A stretch of 64,000 nt of DNA from Ditylenchus dipsaci (lineage: Eukaryota > Nematoda > Chromadorea > Rhabditida > Anguinidae): positions 53,223 through 117,222 of the forward strand of contig SADC01000305.1 in assembly GCA_004194705.1 (NCBI GenBank). Reading direction: 5' to 3'. Within the stretch, counting starts at the first letter, position 1, and the number at the start of each line of letters is the position of its first letter. The translations under genes and the position numbers were made by a program. Under the pieces are notes generated by a model. That model was given only the letters and a program-made list of their open reading frames with translations, made no database searches and was not told where the DNA came from. Positions 21,387 through 33,054 of the stretch are shown piece by piece.

Positions 21387-21629
21387 ATGTCCAAGACTGC
21401 ATGTTGCTTTAGTGTGCGCTTCCGTTATTGGAATACTGAGCTAGGCCTTTTTTCCATTACCAATTTCATGACCAAAGAGCGAATGAAATTAGTGGATAGT
21501 GCTTGCAACCAAGAGGAACTAGATAACTTTTTTACTGTTCGCACTCTTCGACGCTTCCCAATCAGTTCAGCCAAGGAGAGTCAGTATAAGTGCTGGGAAA
21601 GTCCTAGTCATTACAATTTGAAACATTAG
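21387..21629 (+). pseudogene. orphan terminal exon, MSKTACC family (copy 3 of 3)
   Basis: Same reading as copies 1 and 2, with a 6 bp deletion (YWNTELG instead of YWITNFELG) and one N-to-D change. The 3' region with TTAATAAA follows at about 21690. It is mirrored with 11569-11817 in the inverted repeat. The deletion keeps frame, as selection would, but may be chance. No function is assigned. Confidence 0.5.
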
Positions 21630-21929
21630 AGGTTTATCTAGTGATTCAACCACTTAATTTTTACTACTTGGTCGTAGAAATATGGATTGTTAATAAACTC
21701 TACATACATAAATTAACATAAATCTCGATATAACATAATTTTTGGCCGGTTCCAGCTCACAAATCGACTCTCACTATAACATAATCGTAAAAAATCTGTT
21801 AATTTTATTTATCCTGCAACACAATTTTTCTTTTGTCAATGTTCGAAAACTTGTCATTGTTGTGTACGTTTTTCAAAAAAAAATTAAAACAGAAACACAT
21901 TTCCGAACAAAATCTTCATTTTGGTAGAA

Positions 21930-22555
21930 ATTATAGGATTTATTTTGAAGAAGCTCGATATAACATAATTTTTTGGCGTATCCTGAATTAATTTTGCATC
22001 GAGCGTGCACGTAATAGTATTTGGCAGGAATCTTAAAGCGCATAGTTTACGAGCTAACTATTCAAATTCGATATTTTGACTTTTGAGGCGGGTAACTCAG
22101 TTTTTGAGGAGGAACTTGGTATTGATCTATTAAGAAGGTTAAATATACAAACTCTCGGCTGTCTAACGAGCATGAATTTGTCTGAAAAAAATTACAAAAA
22201 AATGACTGTATGCCGCGAACAAGAATTGTTGTCAGAAAATTTGATCAACTATACTTTCCATTTTACGACTTCGAGAGCCTTAGCTTAGATTTTGATGCTA
22301 AATTCAATGTAGATGTATTGAGAAGGTTTAATCCCCAGAAAATTACTTTTTCAAACCTTTTTTTGTGGATCTCTATTTAAACCTATATAAAACCTCTATT
22401 TCGATTCTTACTGATCGTTACTGTGCTTAAAAAACGGAGTCCTTTTCTAATTTAACTGACACTGTCTAGTTGTTCCTGCGTGGTCCTCTAAAAATTCAAA
22501 TTTTTATTTGTTTTTGCTGGCTCGACGACTACTCACATCAAGCATTGCATTATAA
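21930..22555. other. stretch without recognisable gene
   Basis: Contains one 70-codon open frame at about 22076-22288 with no splice or family support. Nothing else seen. Confidence 0.3.
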
Positions 22556-22574
22556 AAATAACCCTAGAAAAGTC

Positions 22575-22665
22575 AACGGGGACACGGGGATCGGACACGG
22601 GACACGGGGATTTAACACGGGGATCCCCGACTGTTACAACGGTTGACACGGCGTTTTAAGACCTG
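22575..22665. repeat. GGACACGGGGAT word array
   Basis: Five to six GGACACGGGGAT-like words, with a single inverse ATCCCCG at the centre. It looks like one surviving end of a word-array element; a partner end was not found. Confidence 0.5.
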
Positions 22666-23000
22666 CTAAGCATGATTAAGTCAAAATTTGACCTGCTCGC
22701 TAGAGTACAATGCCCTGAATCATCCCGATTCTCACAGCGACTCTTTGAAAACGGATAGTTTTTTTCTTCAGGCTGGTGAGCAGTGCATCTATTGAATACA
22801 GCATATTATTTTATGCTCATAAGAAATCCCTTTGTCTGGTCTTTCATAATGGTATTTCATGATGCTTGGTCAATACTTGTAGAGCAATTCAAGAGCTACA
22901 AGATAGACGATTAATCAGCACATAAATTGAAAAAAAATCTTTCCAAAATTAAAGGAGAAAGGTAGAACCAGCTGTTTTCCTGGTGTCGAAATCTGAAGGG
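22666..23000. other. stretch without recognisable gene
   Basis: No coding, repeat or terminal signal recognised. Confidence 0.3.
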
Positions 23001-23007
23001 TTCCTGG

Positions 23008-23437
23008 GGCCGTATGCATTGGCAGCTAGGATTGAGGATAGGATTAATCCTATCCTCAATCCGTGTTCCAATGCATACGGATCGGATTGAGATAGGATTA
23101 ATCCTATCCTTAATCCTATCCGTCCTAATGCATACGGATCGGCTTGGATTCTAGATCGGATAATTTCTAATGTCGAGAGCTCTACTCCGGCAGCTGACAG
23201 CGACTTTTTAAAAGGTCAAATAAAGTTGTCGTTTTAGCGGCATTTACCTTATTAGAGAATTTACGGTATGCTAATTACATGCGTAGACTTCATTTAAGCT
23301 TTATATCTCGAAATTTCACGTTTCTGAAAATGCACTGAAATTATCCGATCTAGAATCCAATCCGTCCTAATGCATACGGATAGGCGTGAGGATAGGATTA
23401 ATCCTATCCTCAATCCTAGCTGCCAATGCATGCGGCC
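23008..23437. mobile_element. palindromic MITE with AGGATAGGATTAATCCTATCC words
   Basis: The ends GGCCGTATGCATTGGCAGC and GCTGCCAATGCATGCGGCC are inverted. GGATAGGATTAATCC palindromes and TAATGCATACGGATCGG words lie inside each arm. Flanking CCTGG at 23003-23007 and 23438-23442 is a candidate 5 bp TSD, short enough to be chance. Confidence 0.75.
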
Positions 23438-23439
23438 CC

Positions 23440-24240
23440 TGGTTTGGCTTATTTATGGCCGACTTTCTTCAATTTTTTCGGTTTCCAATACACCAGAATG
23501 ATCAGCAGGAAAAATGCAACACGAATTATGAAAAGACTTACAAGACAACAAACAAATGTAACAATATTCAAGCCAAAACAATTTGGCCTCAAACCATACT
23601 AAACCATACCAGAGGTTTTTGGACGACAAATGCAGGTGGTTATGGCTTGATTTCGTAGTTTGCTTAAAATTTTGCACGAAATTTCAGAAAATAGAAAAGT
23701 CGCGTGATATAAAATGAAAAACCGCATCCGATACAATGGTTAGATCACAATTGAAGCTTTGTTTTTCCTCTTTTGGGAGGATTGAACAAGTGTAGTGGCA
23801 GCCTGACCACGGATGGACATTTCTGGTTTTATATTACTGGTTGGAAATCAATGAAAAAGCATGCATACCAGAGTTTATTTATCAGGTGGGTCCCAGTATT
23901 TAAAACTATGGTCAATATCTCCCTTTTTGGAGAAAATTGCCCCTTTTAGTCTCTTCCACCCGAATGAAGCCCTAAATCCCTTAAAAAGGGTGAAAAAGGG
24001 TACTTTGGGTGGTCTTAAAATTCAGTTTTTTACTGACCAGAACTTAAAAATAATACCTTTTGTGAGCTTGTGAGGCGATTTTAAGTCGATATAGGGTGTA
24101 TTGAGCATTTTAAAAAGTTGATTTGAGGAGGGAGGGTATATGCAAGTGGCGCCTTTGTTTTAAATTTGAAACACATAAAAATAAAAATATTTATTCAAAA
24201 TTCAGCATTACATGATTGAAAAATCTATTTAAACAATGAT
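23440..24240. other. stretch without convincing gene
   Basis: Composite-repeat words (GCATACCAGAGTTTATTTAT) recur at 23860-23920. Open frames here lack motif support. Confidence 0.3.
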
Positions 24241-24243
24241 ATA

Positions 24244-27199
24244 TTAACAAAATGTCTTTCTGTTTTTTTCAATAGTATGGCTTAGTATAGACATTGCCTC
24301 TAAATTACATTTATCAACATTTTGTTTGGGTTTTATACGAAAAAAGAACCTTGGGTTAGCCTCCAAAATTTTCTTGCGTTCTTCAATTTTTTCGTTAAGC
24401 AGTGCATCCACCTTGTCCTGATCTACAGGGCCACCATCTACAAACTTATATGTTGCTAGAACTTATAAAGTGATTTTTCGTAAAAGATTTTTATGTTGTT
24501 AGATATGTTAAATATCTATGTTGTTAGAAAAAGAAACTTATTTTTGATGCCGAAAACTTAAATTTTTTAAATTACAGCCACAAATCAACATCAAATTTTT
24601 TTTAATTTTTATAGAAACCAATGGCCATCGACAGATTGAGACAATTCAAATTGAGACAATGACGATTGAGACAAATTGGGTCTTATTCGGCAAATATTTA
24701 CCGAAAAAGACCGACGATTTTGTCTCAATCTGTCGCTGGCCAAACCAATGCAGAAAAACAGATGTTCTTATCACAAAAACTTATCAAGTCTCCATTTCGA
24801 GCCTCTAAAACGATACGACCTATTGAGATAGTGTCTGATTGAAGTGAGACTCATTGAAATTGGGTCCTAGAAAAATTCTTGCAAAGCTTTCTTTTCAGAA
24901 AGTGCATCGGCTGCAAATTTTTTCTGGCTGTTACTTTACAACTCATGTTTTTTTTTCATGTTAGCAACTTACGGCTGTTTTCTTCTTCGACATCAACCAG
25001 GTATCCACGCAAGAATTCGATCTCGTCTGCATTGAATGGGCGGCGCGATGTCTCTATCTCCGCCAATATAGATCTTGAGATTTGGGCTAGGCGGTTCTCG
25101 ATTTCTTCGTCTGTTCCAATGACTCTGCAAACGAATGAAAATTTAATTTTGTTTACGCGAAGAAATGACGACATTGGAAAGAGGTGATCGTAAAACCTCT
25201 CTACCTACCTGATTTAAAATCCTGTTTCTGGTATTGGGTTTTGACCCGTTTGTAGTCACTTTCTCAGGCAAATCACTAAATATTTTGTAGCTCATCTCAT
25301 TAGCTTCAAATTGAAGGGTTACTTGACTAAATGCACTTTTCAAAAATAGGTCAAAAACACAATGCCAAGAACACGATTTGGAATTAGGTTTCACAGATGA
25401 AAAAACGGAAAATCAGGATTTTGAACAAAAAAAATCTCTAAAAATCAGGGTGTTGAACAAAAAAATCAGGAAATTTCTGATAAATCAGGACATCTGCGAA
25501 CCCCGTTTGGAATCAAGGGGATAACGCGTACGGTTTATTCAAAACAAAACAGAAATTATTTATTTGAATGACTACACTTGTTTTTGGTAAATTCATGCGT
25601 GCGCGGGACACTTTTTCTATCACAAAAATACTTTTTGAAATATCCATTGTTTGAATATCATAATGAAAAACAACAATTCATAAAAGTGGTCTAGATAGCT
25701 TAGTGGTATAGCAGCGTAATGCTGTCACTATTGGTTTCAGGTTCTATTCCCGTGTTTGCTCTCTTACTTTTGATAATTTATAATTAATGCATTATATTAA
25801 TGCATTATAAATGGCTGTAGGAACTTTCGTAACAAGACAATTTCGTAAGAATTTTTTTTCGTAAGAGCGAATTTTCGTAAGAAACTTTTTCGTAACAGCG
25901 AATTTTCGTAACAAGTTTTTTCGTAACGCGGTTTTCAGTAACATTAGTGATATGTTAAGTTGCTTTTTTTGCTTTTTGATCCTCCTTTGATGTTTCTTAT
26001 AGCTTCTGTGATGTTTTGACCAAAAATAGTCAAGAAAAAAATGAAACAGTCAGAGGGTGGAATCGAACCACTGGTGAAAAAAATTCATTCCATCAACTTA
26101 CCTACTGCAACATACATGCCACCAATAGGTGATAGCTATGTGTAGTATATAATATATGAATTCTAGTTCGGAGTTTTTCACCATGCTTTTGGGTATTTCT
26201 GCTGGTCTCCTAATGGATGAAAAATTCGGGGATCAGCTAATTATCAAAATTTTCAGTCATATGACCTATGCTTAGCAACTTTTGTGCTCATACAGTTAAT
26301 AGTCATATAATTAACTGTTCGAAGTGTCAAACAGTGACAGAAAGGCCAAAACAAATGAATCAGATGAAATCCTGAATTAGAAAAATTGATTAAAAGTGAA
26401 AAAAATTTCGATTATTTCCTCTTACGAAAGAAATTCGTTACGAAAATTCGCTGTTACGAAAAAGTTTCTTACGAAAATTCGCTGTTACGAAAATGTTTCT
26501 TACGAATTTTCGCTGTTACGAAAAAGTTTCTTACGAAAATTCGCTGTTACGAAAATGTTTCTTACGAATTTTCGCTGTTACGAAAATGTTTCTTACGAAA
26601 GTTCGCTCTTACGAAAGTTCGCTCTTACGAAATTGTCTTGTTACGAAAGTTTTTACAGCCTTATAAATGACTAAAAAAATTTTCTGAAAAAAGTGTCGAC
26701 AGCAGCCCAAGTGCCCGTCCCCTCCAAAGAGTATTTTTCTCTAAGCTAACTTTTTCGTTTTCACCTATTTCACAGCTTTCGCGCTGACAATACCAAGGGT
26801 AATCTCTCAGCACACTCCACACTGCAATGGATTGGGGTGAAAAATATCAAGGAAACCGAAGATGGTAGGCTTAGAGAAAAATACTCTTTGGAGGGGGGCG
26901 GCACTTGGGATTTTACGAAAAGCGTTCCGCGCGCATTTGAACTTTTGAAATACTATTGTCATCAACAACTATGGTCATTTAAGTTTTTTTGGCAACACTG
27001 ACCTGATAATTCTTCCACCATCATTTGTGCCTACTTTTTGAGCGTCAACCATCAGAGCTCCCTCGCCATTTGCATCATTCATGATGTCAACACTTCTTAT
27101 GTATGGTTGGGGCAACTCTACCTCCACAAAATCAGGCCCTTCGCCAACATACCATAGGTGTTTTGGCATTGAAGCTTGAGAAAATTTAGCGGAACTCAT
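24244..27199 (-). CDS. unknown conserved-looking protein, three exons, 186 aa
   Basis: Exons on the minus strand are 27199-27003, 25124-24973 and 24455-24244. Donors are GTCAG and GTAAG; acceptors are TTTGCAG and TTCTAG. Splitting of AGA and CCA codons gives one frame of 561 nt ending in TAA with no internal stop. The N-terminal third is rich in E, P and V (WYVGEGPDFVEVELPQPYIR); the middle is charged and probably helical (DEEIENRLAQISRSILAEIE; FNADEIEFLRGYLVDVEEE); the C-terminal third is basic-acidic helical (KVDALLNEKIEERKKILEAN). No signal peptide or membrane segment. I do not recognise the family. Introns hold the MITEs at 25813-26660, 26705-26915 and 24623-24741 without harming the exons. 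A possible alternative start is 15 nt upstream (MCSRR). It is the cleanest gene model in the window. Confidence 0.7.
24623..24741. mobile_element. MITE, 119 bp, TTGAGACAA words, 8 bp TSD AAACCAAT
   Basis: The ends GGCCATCGACAGATTGAGAC and GTCTCAATCTGTCGCTGGCC are inverted; the TSD AAACCAAT is at 24615-24622 and 24742-24749. It lies in intron 2 of the unknown gene. Confidence 0.88.
25813..26660. mobile_element. MITE, 848 bp, TTTCGTAACAGCGAA words, 8 bp TSD TTATAAAT
   Basis: The ends GGCTGTAGGAACTTTCG and CGAAAGTTTTTACAGCC are inverted; the TSD TTATAAAT is at 25805-25812 and 26661-26668. The left array covers 25826-25940 and the right array 26425-26645, with CTTACGAAAATTCGCTGTTA words about 30 bp apart. 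Long open frames in the right array are an effect of the repeat and are not genes. It lies in intron 1 of the unknown gene. Confidence 0.92.
26705..26915. mobile_element. palindromic MITE, CCTCCAAAGAGTATTTTTC arms
   Basis: The arms CCCAAGTGCCCGTCCCCTCC and GGAGGGGGGCGGCACTTGGG pair, together with AAAGAGTATTTTTCTCTAAGC. No TSD seen. A diverged relative lies inside 30247-30949. Confidence 0.65.
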
Positions 27200-27260
27200 T
27201 CTCCTAGAACACAAAATTTACATTTGCTAAAATAATAATAAGACCTTATATTTTGAACTA

Positions 27261-27346
27261 CAGTCAACCCCGCTATAGTGACACCCTCGCTATAGTGACA
27301 CCTTAAGGCCGGTCCCGAGGGGTGTCACTATAGCGGGGGTTGACTG
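27261..27346. mobile_element. pogo-like MITE, 86 bp, TA target
   Basis: The ends CAGTCAACCCCGCTATAG and CTATAGCGGGGGTTGACTG are flanked by TA at 27259-27260 and 27347-27348. The word CTATAGTGACACC occurs twice on the left and once inverted on the right. Confidence 0.85.
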
Positions 27347-27478
27347 TATGAAGTAAAGTAATACAAAATGTAAAGTATAACAAAAAATGATTTCATGTGA
27401 CTATTTTTTATCAATATTTATTGTTTGCAGTTTAAGAAGTCCAGTTTTGGGTCAAAACTAAAATATAAAATAAGTTAG

Positions 27479-29810
27479 TCAAATTTTCTGTAAAGAATAT
27501 CGCTTGACAATATATGTTGTGATATTTTCCTGTTGATGTGTAGGCTTTTCGCTAATCCATACTCGAACACGTTCTTGAGTGAACGGATTATCCACAACTT
27601 CTTGCAAAAGTCCCTCATCATGTGGCTTCACTATTTTACAACACAGAGAAAAATTGAAAGGCAAAATAGATTTGGCAAAGTCCTAAATATAAAGCATGAT
27701 TTCTTATAAGTTTGTGTGAAAAAAGAATTACAAAAAGGGTAAGAAGGGGCACTTTTTCACAAAATGGGGTCACTTTTTTTGCTTTTTTGACTGAAACGAC
27801 AAAAGGGGCACTTTTTCGCCAAAAAGGGGCATTTTTTCGTTTTGTCCAAATAACCACTGTGCGTATTGCAAGGCTTGCCGAATTTTAAAAAAGGCGCAGT
27901 TGTAAAGATTGGCTGAAAGGACAACTATAGATCACCGCCCTCAGTATTTTTTTTTACAAAATCGTCAATTTTGAATGCCATAGTTTTCGGAAAGTCTCCC
28001 TGATACCGAAATTTCGTCTTGAATCAGATAGAAATTTTCGGCGCTAGTAGCGAATACCCCCCCCCCCCCCCCCTCCCCCCCAAGCATCCGATCTTTAAAA
28101 TTGCTGTAACTACCCTTGCAAAGAACAAGTTTAGGCTTAGCCCTTAGGCTTGGGGTAGGCCAGCGTAAGGAAGTTGTGACTAATGAAGAGTTTGCGCACA
28201 TTTTTCGGGGTCTGTGACAAAAATTTGGGTACTTTTTACTTAAGTAAAAAGGTGAAAATCGTTTGGGGAGGGCATTCGCTACTAGGGTCAAATTTTCTAT
28301 ATTGATCTTGCATAATTTGCCGCAATTTTATAATAAAGTTTCGCTGTAAGGGCACAGGCTCCGGCGCCGATATTTTTGTTTGTAAATTGAGTTTTTATAG
28401 TGAAAAAATGTATTTTTCATCTTAATATCACTCAATTGAGGAGTAAATTCAAGAAAATTTTAAGAAAATTTTGAAAAAACAGCGCCAGCTGTAAAAAAAG
28501 CGCTGCTACAAGTTTTGTGATGAAGTCGGCGACTTTTCAAAAATCGCGGCGCCGGCGCCAGCTGTAAAAAACTCAAGGGTGCCAGGCTATTAAAAAATTG
28601 GCGCCGGTGCCGACCTTGGGCGCACGTGCAAGTATGCCTGTATCACGTGAGAACGTTGTGAGAACATAGTGGGGCACCCGTCCGACACTGTCCGAAATTA
28701 AAAATTTCGCCCTTTCAAATTTCGTCTATTTTTTCATCGATTCTTTCAGAATTTGCTGTCATTAGAAAACTAAGAATTTAAACTTTCAGAAAAGGTCAAC
28801 CATCCACTTTCCAATTAAAAAGCCTCCACATTTTCACCATTTATGTCAGACGGCCGATTTGCATTTTTGGATTTGAGGCACTTTCTGTTCATTGAAAACA
28901 TATATATTAAACATTTTAAAGTCATTAACCTTTTGAAATCTATCAATAAATGCTTTAAAATAACCAAAAGCATTATATCCATTAAAAACAAGTGTGACAC
29001 ATATAGAATGGTCTAAGGTCTTCTTTGTACTCAAATATTGTATTATTTGATCCAAACCGTCAGACCATGTTAACCCCATAAAATTAAGTTGACGGCCTTG
29101 GAGCAGAAGTGGGTAAGAATGTAAAGGACTGCCATTTTGCCTAAGTGCATGTCAATATACAAAATTGGACTACTCATGATGATGGTGGATCGAAGTATTT
29201 GGTCTAGAAGACGTTCATATTTTTCTTTGTTAGCTGCACCATAATCATCATAATGTTTTTTCAGCAAGGTAACAACTAAAACTGACTTTTGCCAATAACC
29301 AGTCAGGCAAATGAGCTGTTTGAAAAATAGGGTGTGATCTCCATTAAAACCAGGTGTCAGTACTATGTTGACAATGCCAAAAAGAACACTTTTGTAATTC
29401 TTCAAAAATTCAAAGGCCACTTCCTGCTCGTCAATGTCGTTAAAGTTTTGAAAAGCCAGTTGAGTACCAGAAGAATTGGCTACAATATTCAGTCGGTCAT
29501 ATCTTCTATAGGGTGCAGTGCCAAAATGTCGTTGCAGGAAATAGACCAGCTGGCGATTGCCCACGACCAGTGGTATATGCTCTAAATGTGGGCGAGGAAA
29601 ATAGTTGAACACCTGGAACAAGTTTTCTGTGCTCCACTCTGGTTCTTCAGCACACTTTGTTTCATTTTGGTGAAACGGTCTACAGAACGTCGAGTGATTA
29701 TTAAGCATTATAACAACAAAATGACGCAAAGCACAAAAATAGGTCAAAGACGATATAGAAGACCCAAAATTTGGAGCATGAATCAACATAGTTGATAAGA
29801 TTGCAAAAAA
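27479..29810 (-). CDS. F-box-like nematode protein, third type (multi-exon)
   Basis: The main exon (about 29810-29070) contains ENLFQVFNYFPRPHLEHIPL and RQLVYFLQRHFGTAP. These align by pattern with CDVFAYFNRSQLDVYSISS and KVLRQLISKYFPIAP of the F-box-like copies 1 and 2. A continuation in the next frame (about 29085-28846: MGLTWSDGLDQIIQYLSTK, then ICVTLVFNGYNAFGYFKAF) is out of frame by one, so there is a frameshift or a missed splice near 29080. A candidate last exon (27642-27479) reads FSLCCKIVKPHDEGLLQEVV and ends IVKRYSLQKI. Its presence at the matching position in two other segments supports a common gene. The likely role is ubiquitin-ligase substrate adaptor, by analogy. A degraded copy of most of this region is at 60.98-62.68 kb. 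Confidence 0.55.
28045..28085. repeat. poly-C tract in intron
   Basis: A run of about 15 C followed by CTCCCCCCC. The homologous position at 61735-61750 has a shorter run. Low complexity only. Confidence 0.6.
28340..28625. repeat. GGCGCCGGCGCC-word element in intron
   Basis: AGGGCACAGGCTCCGGCGCCG on the left, with CGGCGCCGGCGCCAGC and GGCGCCGGTGCCGACC on the right, suggest a small word-array element. Part of it is kept in the duplicate at about 61985-62100. No TSD resolved. Confidence 0.5.
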
Positions 29811-29851
29811 TAGCAAAATATTGGTTTTGACTAAAAATGATGGCTTGACCT

Positions 29852-30008
29852 TCTTGGGACGGGACAGAATTTAAATTAAAAAATTTCGGAACGGGAAGTC
29901 GGGACGGGACACATATAAATCTAGGATCGGGACGGGATTGCGGGAGGGGAAATTGCATGAATTTGTCCGGGCGGGTGGGAATTGTCCCGTCCTGTCCCGT
30001 CCTCATCT
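29852..30008. repeat. GGGACGGGA word array
   Basis: About seven CGGGACGGGA-like words with complements CCCGTCC at the right end (GTCCCGTCCTGTCCCGTCCTC). Probably a degraded word-array element; terminal repeats are incomplete. Confidence 0.5.
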
Positions 30009-30246
30009 CTTATTTTCACGGAAATTACATATATCTCCATATAGTATTTGGACTATTTCCGTCCGTCACACTTTGTGTTTAAGGACCCTACTATCGTTGA
30101 GGGTCCTCAAAAAATTTGCCTTGGACCCCCCTTTTTTTGTTTTTTATTAAATAAAAATCCGTATGAGCCAAGTAGAAAAAAAAAGAATTTTTTTAGCAAC
30201 AGTGGGGACCAAGGCAAAATTGCGGCAAAAAAACCACTTAGGGGTG

Positions 30247-30949
30247 GGGTGCACTTGGGGTTTTTTTCATATATTTTTTCAGTGTTTTTATGTTATTGTC
30301 TTAAAGGGAAAGTCATTATTTTGAACTTTTTCAACTGCCGAACCCACTTGGATAGCATCCAAACGTAAAAGCCCAACTCCAAAGAGGATTTTTCTCTGAG
30401 CCTACCTTTTTCGGTTCCCTTGATTTTTTTCACCCCAATTCATTGCAATGAGGAGTGTGTTGGTCTTTGGCCGCGAAGCGTCCAAATATCCTTGGTAATG
30501 TCGACGAGAAAGGTGTGAAAATAGGTGACGGTGAAAATAGTGACGGTGAAAATAGTTGACGGTGAAAATAGTGACGGTGAAAATAGGTAACGGTGAAAAT
30601 AGTGACGGTGAAACGTAGTGCACCCCTTGGTAATACCTACAGGGGTTCGGGGTACCATTTAGAGGGTTGGAGCAGTATCCAGGTGGTGTAGGTACCATGA
30701 GGTGGTTAGAGCCTGTCTGGATCATGTGAGCACTATTTAAATGATTTGGACACTATTCAGATGGTTTTGGTACTATCCAAGTGGTTTGGGTAGTATACAT
30801 GTGGAAGATACCCTAAACACAGTCATTTACCTTGATAACTAAAGGCAAAAATTCAAATTTTGGCGAAAACAGTAAAAAATGACTTTTTCTTCGAGACAAT
30901 AACATAAAAACACTAAAAAATATATATGAAAAAAAACCCCGAGTGCACC
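30247..30949. mobile_element. element with 70 bp inverted ends and GTGACGGTGAAAATA array
   Basis: The ends GGTGCACTTGGGGTTTTTT and AAAAAACCCCGAGTGCACC continue pairing through CAGTGTTTTTATGTTATTG for about 70 bp. The interior (30515-30615) has seven GTGACGGTGAAAATA words in one direction only. No TSD seen. Confidence 0.75.
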
Positions 30950-32289
30950 AGTGTATTTATTCTAATAAACAACAAACAAACAACGAACAAACAATAATAT
31001 AACAACTATGTTAGACCATTCCATAAACATAAGAGATGCCTTTTAGTTTTTCTAAGAGTGTCGACTGATCATAATTCTCTAATATTCTGACAAGTTTCCG
31101 GTCGGCCTGAACATACTTGTTACGTTTGTGGGAGGCTCCTCACCAGCGATTGAGTTGACATATTCTAAGTCTCGAGACCGTTGACACTTTTTGAGCCCGT
31201 CGATAAGTCGACACAGTGTTGGGTGATCAACCGCCAGTTCGGTTTGGAGACGGCGATGTGCAGCTTCAGCATGGTTGTTCGTTCTGGCTTCTCCATCGAG
31301 AGTTCTTTGGTAAACGGTCCACATAGAATTCTGGAATGGAGGCGTTCTTCGACCGTTTCTTGTAAGCTGCTCTGAAGAAACAGACTTGAAAGATATCGAT
31401 AACAGTAAGGTAAAAGTACGACTCGAGACAAATTCGATTCGAGACGGTCGATTCGAGATAGGTACGATTCGAGACGGTCGATTCGAGACAGGTACGATTC
31501 GAGACGGTCGATTCGAGATAGGTACGATTCGAGACGGTCGATTCGAGACAGTTTTTCAAAAAATTCAAATTGATAATAACAAGTCATGCGAACATAGCGG
31601 ATGTATATTTTCGTACCAAAAAAATATTTTTTACACATGGTTTCGGTTTTTTTGTGAATTCTAGATGATTTTCAGTAAGTAAATTTAGAAGATGGCGAGC
31701 CTAGAATTTATGCACTCAAAGCGAATCGGAAGCAAAAGAATGGCTTTAACTAACTGTCAAATGCTACACTTGGTCAAGTTACACAGGATCTCGGTCAATC
31801 AGAAAAGATGGAGTCAAGTTGTTTTATTATGTCTGCTCTGAGTGTCGCTCAATGAGAGAAAAGAGCTAGTATTGAAGTCACAAAAGCTTCCGACCTTGAA
31901 AGCAGACGAAGTCACAAGCAAGTGAATTGATAGTGTTCCAAACCATCCTCCTTTTAGGAAGGTCGAAAAGTCAGTGAGGTAATGATTAATTAATTGACAA
32001 GGTAATCACGTCTTCATTTTATGTCAAAGGTACATCCTTGAGAAGGAGCATGCAAGTAGAAATGGCAAGTGGATCTAACCAAACAGTTTCCTATGCTATT
32101 GTTTGAATTAAATCTAAGATTAAGATTAGCCTAGCTGATCAGTCTGTAGGTTTATTTTTAGTTTGGGGAATTCCAAATAATTCTGTCTTTTTTAAGAATA
32201 CCGTCAGGAGGTTCGTCAAGCAGCTTGTGCAAATCGCTATGCCATATCACAAGGACTCAAAAGGGCCAAATGAAAACGTTTTCCATTAT

Positions 32290-32573
32290 TGAATAGCTTT
32301 AATGATTTGGTCGAAGATAAAAATCGTCTGCTTACCTACACTCTCGAAGGATCTGTTCCAGGCGTCCACTCTTTTTTCTCCATGCCAGATAAGAATGTCG
32401 CGTCGATCAGAAGATATTGTATGCGACGGGAAATTCAAATACAAGCCTCTATGGTGGTCGCAGATTTATCGAATTTTCGGGTTTGCAAAGAAAATCTATT
32501 CAGTTCCATTAAATACAGTGTTATTGAAGAAATGAGATCAGAAATTGTACAGAAAAATGTGGAGAAAGAGTAA
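32290..32573 (+). pseudogene. MULE transposase fragment inside the foldback element
   Basis: Two overlapping frames together read like a MULE N-terminal/core junction: EGSVPGVHSFFSM in one frame and VCDGKFKYKPLWWSQIYRIF with GFAKKIYSVPL in the next. This corresponds to the DGTFxxxPxxxxQLYxIxGF motif with the first catalytic D. At least one frameshift. It differs from the host MULE gene, so the inserted element stems from another MULE lineage. Only about 90 codons remain. Confidence 0.6.
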
Positions 32574-32608
32574 TTTTTCAACTTCCAGAATTATAACCGC
32601 TATTTATA

Positions 32609-33054
32609 CAGGGTGTGTCAGAATTGCGCGCACTTTTTTGAAAAATTTGGCGAGGTAGCTCCTTACCGGTCGATTTCCGTTTTCGGGACCCTAACCCAAG
32701 GAAATCTCCAGAATTACGGGGCTTTTAATAATCATGACTTCCCATTCATCTTTATTCGTACAATAATAAACAATAAGAAACAACAAGAAAAAAGGATAAA
32801 TTGAGACAAAAATTGAAACCTTTAGGAATGCCCACTGTCGATTATTCGGAACATCTCTTCTAGACCAAGTTTGAACTGCTTCGCACAAAGTCGGTTTGAT
32901 TGCTCTTGATTCTTGATATTAGCCATGATCTAAACGTGAAAAGCATGAAAAGGAAGAGATATACCATGCAGACAGCATAAATCCAATTAAAATTGATAAC
33001 ATATAAAAAATTAAGACAGAAAGAGCAATGTGCGCGTAATTCTGACACACCCTG
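32609..33054. mobile_element. mariner-type MITE, CAGGGTGTGTCAGAATT ends
   Basis: The ends CAGGGTGTGTCAGAATTGCG and CGTAATTCTGACACACCCTG are flanked by TA (32607-32608, 33055-33056). It is 446 bp with no coding content, nested in the foldback element. Confidence 0.88.

Larger units (their letters stand above)
18830..21926. repeat. right arm of large inverted repeat, with insertion
   Basis: Inverse of 11275-13255, interrupted at 19072-20153. A 42 bp block from GAGTACTCTTGATCAAAA to TATTTTTGC is present on both sides of the insertion (19030-19071 and 20155-20196). Confidence 0.72.

Noticed and set aside
25685..25762. tRNA gene (A-box-like TAGCTTAGTGG and B-box-like GGTTCTATTCC)
   Set aside because: Acceptor and T stems do not pair and there is no normal anticodon loop; at most a tRNA-derived remnant.
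26048..26125. tRNA gene on the minus strand (B-box GGTTCGATTCC)
   Set aside because: No acceptor stem partner, and the anticodon arm contains a T run; not a folded tRNA.
26386..26674. Two overlapping 92-94 codon frames rich in LRKFAVTKK
   Set aside because: Translation of the CTTACGAAAATTCGC array inside the 848 bp MITE.
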